From NCBI GenBank assembly GCA_029953675.1, contig JAMWBK010000003.1, forward strand, positions 248,001-312,000: a DNA stretch of 64,000 nt, in the 5' to 3' direction. The notes under the pieces are model-generated. The model did no database searches. It was not told where the DNA came from and was given only the letters and a program-made list of their open reading frames with translations. This document shows positions 33,778 to 46,613 of the stretch, in pieces; position 1 is the stretch's first letter, and each line of letters starts with the position of its first letter. Origin of the DNA: Rhodosorus marinus (lineage: Eukaryota > Rhodophyta > Stylonematophyceae > Stylonematales > Stylonemataceae). The translations under genes and the position numbers were made by a program.

Positions 33778-36700
33778 TTAGGCGTGCACACGTTTCAAAA
33801 CTGCCCTTGACGATATAGTACTACCCTCTGGACAGGCTACAGCAAACAAATCTCCGAATACGACCTTGTGATCGTGCTTATATCTCTCTCGCGCAAGGGT
33901 CCGCAGCGGTTCGCTGTCCTCTCGACTAGTGCCTGGAGCGGAATCAACGGAAAGTTTACGTTTGTCAGACGGAGCATCCAAACAGCAAGGATTGTGCGGA
34001 GGGAAGAGCTACTACCTTTTGAACCATCAACATTAACCGCCATGCAGCGAACACACGGCTTGACGTTGGCAATCGCAAGCTCACCTGCGTTAAACCGTCC
34101 CTTAAAATCCGCGCTCGCAACTGGTGAAGTCTCGACATAAACGTTGCCTCGGAACACATCCTCGTCAGCTGGAAGCTTTCCGTCCTTGATCAGCTTCTCG
34201 TTCAGGCTCCTAACGGTGGCTCGAGAGACAACCAGAAGCGCCTCCTCGTTCTGCATTTGAGAAACCCCTTCTACGATTCTAACATCAGCTTTTAAAACTC
34301 TTGAAAGCCACTCCCAGGAACTTGGCAAGCCCGCATCTGCATCAAACAGAATCGAAGCTCAGGCACGGCGAAATTGTGGACGCTCGTTTTCTGTTCCCCA
34401 TTGAATTCCAATTGACGGCGATAGCTACCTCTAACCTGCTCCATTCTACCACATACCCGAATCTCACGGTTCTCTTGAGCTGAATTCTCCTCCAAAGGTA
34501 CAGATATAGATTCCTCCCCAGCGGCGAAACCCAGTTCGGCCGCTACCGCGTCACTGATCTTCAAAGTAAGGCATGTCCCTGCCGGGTCTATCTCTGCCTC
34601 AACAAACGCCATTCGTGGATTCCTAAGCAGCAAGGATACAGCCTCTTAGCAAAAGCACACCCAGCAACACTACATGTTTGGGAATCGCGAAGCAGATACC
34701 CATTGGCATACTTTTTCAACGAAATCGCTCTCTTCACCCCTCGCTCGATTACTGAAAACCTGCGGTCCTGGCTTAAGCCGTCCGGCCCGATCTTCCACTG
34801 ATCCACGTCCATGCCCCCAAGACCCTTCACCGGGTAGACAACAATACGCTTCACTTGGATCTCTTGAACCGGTACGCTAGGGTTGATCGTCACTTCGTTT
34901 GCATCGCTGAGGAAGTGGTCCCCGAGAAAAGCTATTAGTTTGTCCACATCATCCATAGTGCTCGCCAGTCCAAAAGAGACTCGTACTGCACCAGTTCTCA
35001 TGTCTTTGACAATGTCCTTTGTTTGTTGAGAACAGTGAACGATGGAATTCAGTCTAGATTGAGCCGGCAAGTCACTACGGCAGTACCACAGAATTGCGTT
35101 CTTCTGGACATACCTTGTCATCTCCGCAAACATGTCCGGCTTCGTACTGCGCCTGAACGTCTTCGCTTGAAAGTCCTAGAAGCCGGTGGCATGCACCAGG
35201 ACTACACATGCACCCAGTCCGCAGTGCGATTCCTGTCTCAAATGAGGCACCAACTGATTTCAGCAACTACATCCAGGATAGATTTGATGCACCAAAACCT
35301 CACCTTCCAATGCGGCATATTTTTCCACTGTTTTGTGGCCGATCGCGTTGCCATGGTGATCGTTCAGAACGAATGCAATCACTGAGCCCGCCGACTCCTG
35401 AACAAGCACCATCTCGTTGTCCGGACCTGCAAGGCAACGGTGGACACAAAGGACGCTTAGAGAGCTGCAACGACCGATCATGCAAAATGAAGTAGACGAG
35501 AACAAGCTTCCCGACGAAGATCTGCTGTTGATTCTCGGTCAGAAGGTCCGGTCTCGAATGAAGCGATCAAGTCAACGCTCACCCACTTGGTCGTCCAGAA
35601 TTGTGACCAGTTTTTGTCCGTTTGAGTACGACATGATCTCGAGTCTGGAGACAGCCTCAGATTTGAGTTCGCAAACAACCTGAGAAGTTCTGGAGACACC
35701 ACCAATTCTCTCGAGCTGGTCGAATCCACTTTTAAGTGCAGCCAAAGCATTCATGTTCAACGATCCGTCCTCAAAAAAGTCCTCTGTAATGGATTTAGGG
35801 CGTATGAATCCATCGCTCGAATAGGCAGCCACCGTACCACCGCCAAAGAATGACTAAAACGGCACAAAGGCACAAAGGAGACGAGAGTTAGATCGGACCT
35901 CGATGTCTCCGGTCTTGCAACTGCAAGTCACACCTTTCCACGCTTCAGAAGCTTCTCTCCTACCGACCGCTTCTTGACGATCATAGCAGCCAAGCCCGTC
36001 GGATATCCGAACAGTTTGTAAAACGACATCACGAATATGTCAATGTCGGGATTCTGGGAGAGATGTATCTTTGACGTCGATGCGAGCTTTGCCCCATCAA
36101 CTAACGTAGCTACTTGTCCACCAGCGAATCCTGCAGAAGTCATGGTATTCCGTTCGCTTCAATGCCAATGCTCGGATTCAGAAGCAGGTGAGATCTTCAG
36201 CAGACAACAGACCTGAAACTCCATTTCGCTTCACGTGTGAACAGATGTCCAAACTATACCTTCTGCCAGAGAAGTTAGATTCTCCAGGAAACGCGAATAG
36301 TGCAAAATTTGAGTCGTCAGGGTTTAGCGAGTCTTCAGGTCTTTGAAGCAGCTCTTGAAGTTGACAGGGATCGAGAACACGAGAAGCTGCTCCGTAGCGA
36401 TTAGCCTGGGGATATCCCACAGTCAATCAGAGTTCTGAAACCTGTCGTTTGGATGTAAGAAGATGCGCTTACTATATCCTTAATGGACATCAAGGATTGG
36501 TGAGCGTCCGCAGAGATGATGGCCTTGCAGCCTTCATTCCAGGGGAGGCATGACCCCACCAAGTTGAGCGCTGCTGTTGCTCTTAATGTTCACAAGAAGA
36601 AGAAAAGGGGCGTATTGCCGGGGAGAAACATACGCAGAAACTCTTAGCGTACGCCTGATTTCTGGGAGCTTGAAAGGCACCTTCAAGACCTCTTCGAAGC

Positions 36701-37091
36701 TGTTTACCCTGAAGTGAACACCACCGCGTGCGATTCTTTCGTTACATCAAAGTGCTTAAGAACCATATCTCTACATTGGTCAATCAGCTTCGAGCTTGCC
36801 GTAGATAAACTCCCAGAACTAGCTGGATGGCCACACATATCCTTCACCAACAGTCGAGCCGTTTCCTCAACCTAAAGAACCAAACAAAAACCAAACAAAA
36901 TCATATAACTCAGATGTCTTCGGGGTGGACTGTCGTTTGACAAAACGCTAGCCAACCTGGAAGGATGTATACAACGCCGCTCCAGCATAATCAAGGTAGC
37001 ACTCGCCTCTAAGCCTTGATCTAATATCTAACCATTTAAACGCAAATACGAAAAACTGTTCAGTCAAACATCGGCCCTCTGACACAGACAT
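33778..37091 (-). CDS. MOCOS: Molybdenum cofactor sulfurase (MOCOS/ABA3)
   Basis: This enzyme adds the terminal sulfido ligand to the molybdenum cofactor of xanthine dehydrogenase and aldehyde oxidase, using cysteine as sulfur donor. About ten exons run from an ATG at 37091. The N-terminal PLP domain shows YLDYAGAALY, a substrate-binding VFTSG end, SECNFSGRR-like FPGESNFSGRRYSLD, the PLP-lysine segment SFYKLFGYPTG near 36010-36045, EDGSLNMNALAAL and the persulfide loop LRTGCMCSPGAC with the catalytic cysteine. GAVRVSFGLAST closes that domain. The C-terminal MOSC domain shows IVVYPVKGLGG, FRGNVYVE and VKPCVRCMAVNVD, with its conserved cysteines. Both halves are present in the usual order, so the protein appears complete and functional. 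The precise intron borders near 34300-34700 and 35800-35950 were not all resolved. A Mog-domain gene 8 kb away belongs to the same pathway. Confidence 0.92.
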
Positions 37092-37806
37092 ACCCTAACC
37101 ATCGTCTCCATTCTCACCATCTTTCACCTTCTCAAATTCCATCTTCTTCTAACTACTTAAGTAGTCGTTCAAGTCCTTCCTCCCAATTCAACAGACAGAA
37201 CTTCCCAAAACCCTAATGTCTCATTCCACAACGGCCCCCAACCCCTTTTTTCCATCTATTTTCATACCGTTTTCAGGGATTTCATATCATCTACAGGATT
37301 TAGATCTCCTTCGTCAGCAATATGAACTTAATGTCATCCTCAGGCTCAGGATGAAGAGGTTCGCTTGTCCTGTCAATGCGGAATCCAAAGTTCGATGTAT
37401 CCTATAGAATCTTCCTTAGGAATCTGTAAGGGTTTCTGTTATGGACAGTATAGGAACTGAGGTGTAGAAGACGATCCATTGCTGGAGTAAGTCTTGGCTG
37501 TTGGGGTTCTTATATAGCTAGCTGAATAGGAGAAGGGCCGATGTATGGTATAGAACGATTCTTTAGGACCGGACAAGTCCCTTCATTGACAGCGTAAGGA
37601 TTTGGAGATAGATCTCGACGTCTTGGGTGGTCACCCGGTTTATTGAGAAGGTCGAGTTTTTGGTTTGGTCTTCTGAACAGGACACAGACGCGGGTTGATG
37701 CATTCCGTACAACACTTATTTAGGACTGGATCAGGTTAGTTTGTTATGGCTGATTTCAGAAGGTAACAAGATGATTGAATGAGCGGCATAAGGTTTAGGA
37801 CGATAG
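37092..37806. other. Divergent intergenic region
   Basis: About 700 bp between the MOCOS start (-) and the next gene (+). No motif or coding exon recognised; likely promoters of both. Confidence 0.4.
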
Positions 37807-39386
37807 ATGGGACCCAAACGACAGTCATCGGGAATCTCCAACGGAGAAGACCGAGATGGGGTAGGAGTGAGGGGCAGTTGGGGATGTAGTTCGAGTACGA
37901 GGAGGCTGTCGAGGCTGGTTTTTCAGCGGCTTGTTGCTCCTGCCTCGGTGGCCTATGTTGAGGAACTGATGAGCGCCGATCAGCATAGAGTTTTGGTGCT
38001 AAGAGGCGAAAAACAAAGGATTGGAGCCGGCTTGGCGATCGATGCTGCGATAGCTGCGTTAGAGGATTATCTACTAGCTCCAGTTCAATCGGAATATATT
38101 CAAGATGAACCTATCGTTTCCTCTGGACATCTTATCCTTGTTCCTAGAGCTCCAGGACTCGAAACAGAAGTTTCAATACTTACATCCGACACCGCCTCTC
38201 TCCCTAGACATATGTTCGCGGTTGAGAAAGGTATGAGTACGATATTCAACACTGTTTCATTCATGAAGCGATTCTGAATCCATATATAACATCGCGCTGG
38301 ATGGACTAGTCCAGGCGAAGAAGGCCAAGAAGCAGCGGGTAATCAAAGTTGGCGATGGCGATGCACTTTTCGTCCCACGAGGAGTCCTGATCTCGGCTGG
38401 GAAGGAACCCGTCCTAGGTTTTTGCCTGAATACAGGCTGGTTGTGGGCGGATTTAATTGGTAAGAAGGTTTCTCGAACACACATCTCCACCCTGTCCGAC
38501 CAATGGTCGACTAGGCACTAATCACAGCCGACGACAACAGGAGGCTGCATTTCTGATCTAGTCGACAGAGCTGCGGAACATGAACGAGGACTGAGGCAGA
38601 CATTGCCGACTAGAACGCTTAGTACGTTCGGCGCAGCTGTGAAGAAACCCGCCAGACAGAGGAAAGGGTTACTCCTCCAGGAATACGGGGCTCGGTTAGC
38701 AAAAAAATCGCTGGCTCGTCAGTTTGATATCGACTATGCCGCAGATCAGCTTGCTAAACGATTCTTCTCCAGACGGTTAGCTACTTCTGCACCCCGCATC
38801 GTAGTAGCACACTGATGATTTTCGGCTTAACCTGGTGCACAAACATGATTGAATCCTTGCGTTTAGGAAACTTCCGCCAATGCGACTACCTGAAGCCTAT
38901 GAACCCGTTGATCAGGACACTCTGGTCAGGTAAGAGCGCGACGGAAAGACTGTATGTTTGTCTATTCCATGGCGTCTCTAACAGAATGCGACTCCGTGCA
39001 GGTTGCTCTTCAGCTCCGTCCTGAGGATCATTGTGAGCGGCAACGATGGTCAGACGCAGGTTCTTTACTGCTCGGGATCAGGCCGCGGAGAGATCACCTG
39101 CACCGCCCAAGAAGCCAACGCGATTAGTTTCTTGTGTAGAAGATATCCACGCTGGATACCTGTGAGGCTTATACGCCAGGCACTCACCTTGTTTTCTTCA
39201 TGTCCATTGAAGGTGTCCATCTGCTCGTTTCTGGTGATATAGGCCCGTGCAATACCGATGGAGAGCGAAGAGGACCGACTTAATCTCGCTAGATGTCTTA
39301 GAAGCATGGGAGCTCTTGCTCTTGGGACGGATAGAGACGCCGTTGACCTTTCTCAGAGGCAGTGGTTCTCTCCTGGAAGCACCTAG
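37807..39386 (+). CDS. JmjC/cupin-like protein, degenerate (NO66/RIOX-type layout)
   Basis: Exons 37807-38230, 38310-38459, 38541 to about 38776, then further exons to a stop at 39386; introns near 79-81 nt with consistent phases. The segment GDGDALFVPRGVLISAG matches the second strand pair of JmjC ribosomal oxygenases (GDxLYFPRGxIHQA) but lacks the metal-binding histidine, and the first HxD metal motif is not visible. Downstream KLPPMRLPEAYEPVDQDTL recalls the LPPxL linker that precedes the winged-helix tail in NO66/RIOX proteins, and the last exon (ESEEDRLNLARCLRSMGAL) is helical. If the relation holds, the protein has lost its iron site and may be structural. This is a pattern-level match only; an unrelated cupin or a lineage-specific protein is possible. 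Confidence 0.5.
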
Positions 39387-40068
39387 TAACATTGCTTTTC
39401 GAAGTCTCAACGATCTTCAGCTTTTTCGTCTCTGTCTACTATCGCGCTGAGAATGACTACGCCTTCTCCGATCCTGATTCAAGCTGAGCCCCTGGGCACC
39501 TAACTCAATCGAACACGAGAATAGAACAATGCCTGATCTCTGCTGGTGAAAAGGCAATCCCACTCAGCTACTCGGGGGCGAGAAGCGCAAAGGTGCTTAG
39601 ACGAGAGCGGCACCCTTTGTGTTGCCTACTTTGATGCGTTCGTCACCCCTGGGTCGGGGCGTCATCTTCTCTGATGAAATAACAACTACTTGATAAACAG
39701 TTTTAGTTCCATTCGTACTGGAGTCTGGATATCTTTCATCCCTCCAGACCATTGGGGTAGTAGACTAACACAAACTTATTAAAAAGAAGAACACAGAGGG
39801 CACAAGCACACAACGACAGGCAAGCAGGAACCACATATCTCCGTAGGGTTCGTTTCCTCGCCTTTCACACATCTATGTCACGGACAGACATGCAATTAAT
39901 ATAAGGGAACAGGGAACAAGCTCGTGAACACCAAAAGACGTAGGGATTGTAGTGGGCAAACACAGAGGGGTGGTGGGGGGGCGCTGTTCAGCTCCGAGCA
40001 AGTACATAAGCAGTACTCTCGCGAATATATCCACAGGTAAATTCAGATCGATCAAGCTTCTGAGCGCA
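39387..40068. other. Convergent intergenic region
   Basis: About 680 bp between convergent stop codons. If the F-box/vWA gene uses an alternative last acceptor its coding sequence could extend left to 39873, where a 342-bp minus-strand frame lies. Otherwise nothing is evident. Confidence 0.4.
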
Positions 40069-41516
40069 TTATAGCATGGATCTCTCCATTCGTCGTAGGG
40101 TGAGGTACGCTCCACCGGGACGCTCGGGAATGATGGTTCCATCAAGTAGCTGTTCGCACTCGATGCGAGTGCTTGCCGCAATTCGATTAAGACCTGCGAG
40201 ATATCGGAAGACAATTTGACGTCCTAAGTTTTAGGCTCCCTACAACCGGCTGATGAGCAACCGATCTCCAGGTAGCTTACCCATCTCATCGACATCCCTT
40301 CCAACACCGAACGCAAAGAGCCGGACACCCATGAGCTCAGCTGCACTCCTAGCTTCCCGCTGAGAGGCTTCAAGTTCTGATGTTGAAGTCTGACCGTCGC
40401 TTAGCAGGAGCACAACGGCATCACCTCCAAAGTTGCCATCTTCAGTTAGCAGTTCGTGTGCCGTCTTGATGGGTGCCGCAATATCCGTGGAACCCATGAG
40501 CTGCTGCATTTTATCGACACGCTCGGGTATGTCCTCCGAAATATGGCAGATAGGAATAATCGTTCTTGGCGACTGATTGAACTGAATAAGTCCCACGGCG
40601 GAATCGGGTCTCCGCTCCCTGAGATTGTCGATCAGCTTGCGAGTGAAGGACTTCATTGCGTCAAAATCTTCACGGGTGACGCTGGAGGAACCATCGAGCA
40701 ACAGCACGACTGTCAGACCCCTCTTCAGACCCCGGGCAGGTGCCATTTCGCTCATCACGCTGGACGTTGGAGAAAGAGATATCGGAGAACCTGGTTGTGG
40801 GTGGAACAAAGGTTCAGTCTTCTCTACAAAAAACGTGTGACGGGATTACTGAGCGTGTTGCCGTACCAACCCTGTCACGAGAACTGTCTCCACGGACGAG
40901 CTCTAGAATTGCCTCAATCTCCGGGTTTGAGGGCACAACCCATGGCTTGTTCTTCTTCTCGGAGACATGCTTCTGAGCATAGAGGTTCTTCCAACCGCCT
41001 GCCAAGTCCGCAGAAGCTTTACGAGCGGGACGAGACGAACAAGCATTTTGCATCAGACAAACACCTTTAGAAAACTTTCAAGCAAAGAGCAACTACTGTC
41101 CAAAGGTGCAGTGGGTCATACCTTCGAGAAGGCTGTTGTTGGCCTGCATTCCCCAGCGGACTTTAACTTTGTCCTTCCACAGATTGTTGTTCTTGAGCAC
41201 AAGCTCTCTCAACCTGTGATTTATCTGAGAGCAGGAGATCATATCACACAAACGTACCGAGAGTGAATGAGACATAGGGCTCTTCCGCCAGACTGTTCAA
41301 GACGGCCCGAAAGAGAAAGCGAATTCGAACCATTTCCATATGCAGAAGATCCCTAGCTGTGAGCTCAGCCAAACATATGTTGATAATTTCATTTGGCAGC
41401 ATATCCATCTCAATTACGTCGTTCTTCTTGCCTGATTCCTGTTCCCGTTCAAGAGCCATCCTGGATACTGTTGCCATTCCCTCACTACTCGTTCCCAACA
41501 AAATAAGGAATGCCAC
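40069..41516 (-). CDS. F-box plus von Willebrand factor A domain protein
   Basis: The first exon carries an F-box-like helix set (DMLPNEIINICLAELTARDLL, then VRIRFLFRAV); the following exons have LVLKNNNLWKDKVKVRWG, the aromatic segment often seen after F-boxes. The exon at 40809-40240 encodes a vWA domain: VVLLLDGSSSVTREDF with the MIDAS motif DxSxS, LIQFN, MGSTDIAAPI for the MIDAS threonine, and VVLLLSDGQTST. F-boxes bind Skp1 in SCF ubiquitin ligases and vWA domains bind protein ligands through a metal ion, so a substrate adaptor with a vWA recognition module is a reasonable inference. The last junction is ambiguous: the phase-consistent splice (donor GTAAGC, acceptor CTTAG) gives a short tail ending at 40069. 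The junction after the F-box is also tentative. Confidence 0.6.
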
Positions 41517-44500
41517 AAAAGCAGAATAGTCATTCAGAACAGAAGAACACCGTGGGGGGCGGGCGGGGCAATGGGATTCAAGAATATCAACAGGCTGCTG
41601 GATCCACTGATTTCAAACAAAGGTATACAACAAGCGGATTACTTCTCGCGTGACCCTCATCGCAGCTCGAAGCTCAAGAAATTCGAAAAGCACAGAAATA
41701 AATTCAAGTCAATTTCCTAATGATCCAGCCCAAACAGATTCATTAAGACTTCAAGAACCGTAAATTCAGTCCGAATAGCGTGCGAGTGGAGCTTTGGAAA
41801 TCGCTGGTCAACAGCTGATAGGCAACAGCTGGGGTTAATGGTGTGGTGACCACAAGCAGAGAAGCTCTCGAGGCGCCACAGGACTAAAGGAGACCAACAT
41901 TCAACGAAGGGAGAAGCCGACCCTCAAAACTTTGCTAGCGGGTGGGGCCGGATATCGTATCGTAGCGGTGTTCAGAGCAAGGGAAACATGGAAAGTGTGA
42001 GTTACCTCATTGGCGCCTTCGGCGGGCCTAACAGCAGGTATTGCTCCATTGAATGTCCTCAGCGTGCGGGTTCTGAATTGTGTAAGAGGGAAGAAGATAT
42101 GTTTGATCCGTTCAGAAGACTTGATTATCATGTATCAGAGTCTGCGGGAAAAAAAACAGAAACAACTTGCAGCGCGCTTGCTAGGCGTAGAAAGACAAAG
42201 CATGCCGGTGAAAATAACCAGCAGAAGGCAAAGAACCCGAAGGGCAGGCTGGACATGTCGCCATGTCCTTTGCTTGGTGGCGCTCTGTCGAGCTCCGTCA
42301 GAACATTGGTCCCCATAACATGGAGCTTTTTGACGCCACCCACCTCTTGCAAGCTTGGATCTGGCACTCGTCCTCCAGACGGGTTTCAACTGTAGCTTGC
42401 GGCCGAACCAAAATCTCCACACTACAGCTCGCTCTCTCAAGTTCGCTCAAAGCACACCAAACTCTTCTGCACACCTTGCGCTTTCGGTCATTTCAAACTT
42501 GCAGCTCAGCGCATACCATTCTCCGTCAGCTGACGAACTCTCTCAACCACGCTGTATCAACTCTGACCGCGTGCTTTCAGACCCATCATTCAACAGAACT
42601 CAAAGCAGTTGCCCATTAAGACCAGCCGCCCCGAACATTAGACAGGAACATAAAACCCCCTGAAAACCTAACCCCCATTGATCTCTGCATCCCAGCATTC
42701 TGTGAGAAACGTAAATCCCACCCACCCTCGAAACCCATTCCCGAAACTCTCCGCGAAACATTACACTACAAGATATACCCCTCTGAAGACTAGCTAGTAT
42801 GCCCAAATTGTCAGAATGGCATAGCACAAAAACCTACCCCTTTTCAAAAAGCCACTAACAATATCATAGTCTTCTTTCCTTTAAAAACTTCTCATCTGTT
42901 TGTCAACCACATGTCCCCTACCATCCCCCCTGATCCATGTCAGCTTCGGTTCTTAGAATGGACTCATACGGCCTGTTATGGATGACTAATCTTGTTAAAT
43001 CGACTAAGCAAATCTCATTGACAACATTTTACACCCGGGGTAAAAGAATTCTGTATCTCATGAAAATCCTTTCCATTCATTTTAGATGCCCAGCTGACCC
43101 CTCGCAAACTTCTGGATTTTTGCGTTAACCTCCGTCACTCCTTTTTTGTTAGACTTTTTGCAGTCTATTGGAATATGACAATTAACTACTATTGTTGACC
43201 ACATCTCAAAATACTGTAGTTCAAAATTTCCCTGAAATCGAAGAAATGGGTGCAGGCGAAGGAACAAGCATTGATTGTAGTTGTCACTGATATCCAAAAT
43301 GTCCTTTTTTTATTTTTGATATTTTTCTGTTTTCCATCCATTCGCCGTTTATTTTTACAAAAAAGGACAGGTATTTCTTTGTTGGGTTTCCCTCAAAATT
43401 TGCTGCTCGTAAAAATTATAGTTATACGAAATGTATGGAAAAAGCAAGATTTTGGGAGTGGAAAGAAAAAAAACTGGACATCCACGGAACTATAGCAATC
43501 TGAGGTCTTCATCTTGATTTATAAAAAAACAAATCATATTTTGAATTGAGATTCTAATTTTGATGGATTCTACCAACCCCCCTCAAGGTGTTTTCGTTTG
43601 ATAGGGAAAGCCTGTCTCAACCAATTTATCCTACCCCTAATTCGATGTTGGATAAGTGACAAATCGTGTATATTTGTTTCGTAATTTCAGATAACGGGAA
43701 AGGTATAGAGGATTTTCAAAAGGGGGTATGTAAAAGGGACCAACACATCCTCATGAGATCATCGGAGGTCAAGAGTTTCGTAGAAACAGTAAACCTTATT
43801 ACAAATATCCAATAAAATCACGTTCTCAGTGAACTAGAGGCGCATAGAGTTGGAACTTCTGGAAATTGCATAATATTCCATCCATGGTTGTGTCCTCAAG
43901 GAAACAACAGAAAATCTCGAATTGCTTCTGTGAAATAAAATAACAGAAAAACAAAAATATACGGGTTCTCTACTCTACCCCTACAGAAACAGATACTTTT
44001 AGACCAAATGCTGAACAATACCGTCTAGCTGATGTAAACGTCGACGATCGGAATGTGATATGCGCGAAAATGGTTAGGGGGTAGATCTAATTGTAGGAGA
44101 TGATGTTCGGCTTTTCTTTTTTTAGAATGAAAGTTTGAGGTCGGTTGTGAATGGTTTACGGCCAAGAATCTCAGCAAATGCCATCTCAAGCGCCGTATTT
44201 TCTTCTCAAAAACAAACTTCTAGCTCATAAACTAGACCATAGAAACGTGTAATTTCTCAGGGCCTGGTACGAACGGAAATGCTTTCATTGAAATTTATAG
44301 GAAGAGCATCATTGTAATTGGATATCTTGATGAAGTTTCCGAATCGAAACGCCGCATTATTGGAAAATAGTTTTGGAAAATGTTATTCTCTTGGGGCGTG
44401 GAAGAGAACTTCAAATCTCAAGCAACGCAAAGCGCTTTTTGAATAGTACGGATAGTTTTCTGTACTATACTATGCTTGCCGAGATCGCTGAACTGTCAGT

Positions 44501-45183
44501 TGATGTCCTTTCATGGATGACGCCCTTGTTGAATTGGTGAGGCCAACTGCGAGTGCTGGCTGGTCAACAACCTGTGCTAGGTTCAAACGACCTGTAACAA
44601 AAGATGGTGGCCCTCCAATCATATGCTTTTAAGTATAATCTACTGTGCTACACCGGATCCGGTGTGGCAAAAGACCCTCAGTGCTACCATGTGCAACCCC
44701 ATACAGGGTCACGTCGGAAGTGTCTCGTTTGTTTTGATACTCACGCAATACTCGGCCTTTGTGCTGGCTGGGTTTCTTGGCAGCTACGGTATCGCAAAGA
44801 TGGCCCATGGGCATGCGGAAGAACGCAGCGACATTTCTCGCCAGTAAAAGGATCCCCGGCGTTCTGAGAATCGGTCCCAGCCCGGCTTGGAGACAGGAAC
44901 AGCGCGGGCACCAGTTACGGCGTACATTCAAATCGCTGGTTTCTAGTTCCTGTTCAGATAGATGTTTGTGCCCTGCAGCTTCAGAACATTCAAGTCACAT
45001 TCTCGGGAGGATTTTAAATAGAGCCATTGTTGTAACTCTCTTAGAATACACGTGGGAGTGGTGTACAGCCCTATCGTATGCAGTCATGTCCGTGTACTCC
45101 GGAGGCTCAAGTAGATTTGTCCAGTTAAACGAAAATCAAGTGGCTGAGTCTTTACTCCGAAGTGGGCACCTACTTACAATCCA
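41517..45183. other. Long stretch without a confident gene
   Basis: 3.7 kb. The left part (41900-42700) has balanced composition and several overlapping frames on both strands of 75-135 codons, none with a recognised motif, so a small spliced gene could hide here. The centre (42840-44450) is AT-rich with many stops. The right part holds the short membrane-protein frame listed at 44623-44847. No tRNA or other RNA gene was recognised by eye. Confidence 0.4.
44623..44847 (+). CDS. Possible small membrane protein, 74 aa
   Basis: A short frame with one clear hydrophobic segment (SFVLILTQYSAFVLAGFLG) followed by a polar C-terminus rich in His and Glu. No relative recognised. A second frame on the same strand and one on the opposite strand overlap it, so it may be chance. 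Confidence 0.25.
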   Translation: MLLSIIYCATPDPVWQKTLSATMCNPIQGHVGSVSFVLILTQYSAFVLAGFLGSYGIAKMAHGHAEERSDISRQ

Positions 45184-45852
45184 TCAATGCTGACCATCGC
45201 AATCAGTGTGGTGATGGAGGTTCGGATCCTTCTCTGAAGTGGTCGAAGTGGGGTGCAATGCCAAGGCAGGTCCTCCACGAATGCGGATGACATGGGGAAT
45301 TGCCTGGAACACGGGATCCAAGCACTCGGCAATAGCCTTTGGAGACCCTGGGAGGTTAATAATGAAGGTTGTCCCGCGGACTCCCGCCGTTGAACGTGAT
45401 AGAATGGAGGTTGATACCTTCGTAAACGTTGTCATCCTCATAGCTTCGCCAAAGCCAGGCATGATTTTTTCGACCACCGCTACGGTCGCCTCCGGTGCAC
45501 AGTCTCTCTCTGCTGGTCCAGTTCCTACGAGTTTTCAGCAAACACATCGTCAGAGACAGCGTGACATAGAGAATTATTCGCAGGTATCCAAACAACGTTC
45601 TCCCGCCCGAGATGCGAAGCCAGGCTCACCTCCGGTAGTGAGAATCAGCGAGCATTTCCTCTCATCGCTCCACTCTTTCAATTTGGCCTCAATCACCGCT
45701 TGTTCATCAGGAACCACTTCAACCAACGTTTCATGTTCTGATTTCACCTTCGCAGCCAGGTACTCCGTTACCGCCCGGCTTCCCCGGTCCTCATAAACAC
45801 CAGCCGATGCTCGATCGGAGCAAACCAATACTCCAATAATCATCTTGGACAT
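45184..45852 (-). CDS. Mog/MoaB-domain molybdopterin adenylyltransferase
   Basis: The Mog domain (G-domain of plant CNX1 and of gephyrin) binds molybdopterin and adenylates it before molybdate insertion. Exons 45852-45630 and 45524-45184 with a 105-nt intron give about 187 aa, a single-domain protein. Motifs: IGVLVCSDRASAGVYEDRGS, then across the intron LTTGGTGPAERDCAPEAT, the PGFGEAMR loop and the LSRSTAGVRGTTFIINLPGS signature, all active-site regions of the family. The frame is open further upstream to 45900, but I prefer the ATG nearest the first strand. Animals, plants and fungi mostly fuse this domain to the MoeA-type E domain, so a stand-alone gene resembles bacteria and some algae. 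The E-domain partner is not in the window. Confidence 0.9.
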
Positions 45853-46613
45853 ATTGACAGAGACAACATAAGACCAAAACCTACAGAAAATTTGATCCAA
45901 AATTCACAAATCGTGATTCAAACAACCACATAGTCCCGCTCCAACCTCAACCCCACCCCCCGAACCCCCTCCCACCAAAAGGACTGCGGTCACAATATCC
46001 AAACAAACCTCACCGAACTCTGAGTCAGCAAAATCTCTCTGTTTTTGCCTCAAAACCCTACCAATCTAAAAATAACAAGACAACTGAATGATTATAATGA
46101 TTGACTGAATCTGAAATTCGGAACTAATAAGCAAATATCAATCGAGTAAAATCGATACATTGATTGATTTCCGAGATTTTGTGTTTTGGTGGAGTTTCAT
46201 TAAATTCGGTTTAATCGTCACTTTGTAGGAACGGCGATGAAAGTAAGGAGTATAATTTTCTAGTTCACGGATGGACGATTTTTGAGTGGTCTGATGATGA
46301 CGCTTTTGCCCATGTTTGCTTTGGCTGGGTATGATTTTTCGGTTTTTAATTGTTTCTGTATTATGGCTTTTGAATACAAGAGTGCGCTGGGTGGATTTGC
46401 GCCATCGCGCTAGTTTGGAAGTGTCGATCCGGCAGGCGAAGAATCCATTGCTCATGGAGGCTTCACAGCAGGGTGATCGAGCCAGGCGATGAACTCGAAC
46501 ATTGCCAGTTACTGCGTAACCGCCCCGTGCGTTGTTTCTTCTGGGCAATATTTTGCAGTCAGGTTCGAACACATCTGAGTTTAATTAGCAGTCTGTACAG
46601 TTTCTGTTTATTT
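45853..46613. other. Intergenic region between NOB1 and the Mog gene
   Basis: About 760 bp between two genes on the same strand. A minus-strand frame of 144 codons at 46138-46572 is lysine/serine-rich and matches nothing; I read it as NOB1 3' flank. The promoter of the Mog gene should lie in the left part. Confidence 0.35.

Noticed and set aside
44461-44600. tRNA-like GGTTCAAAC near 44580
   Set aside because: No matching A-box, acceptor stem or cloverleaf could be drawn around it.
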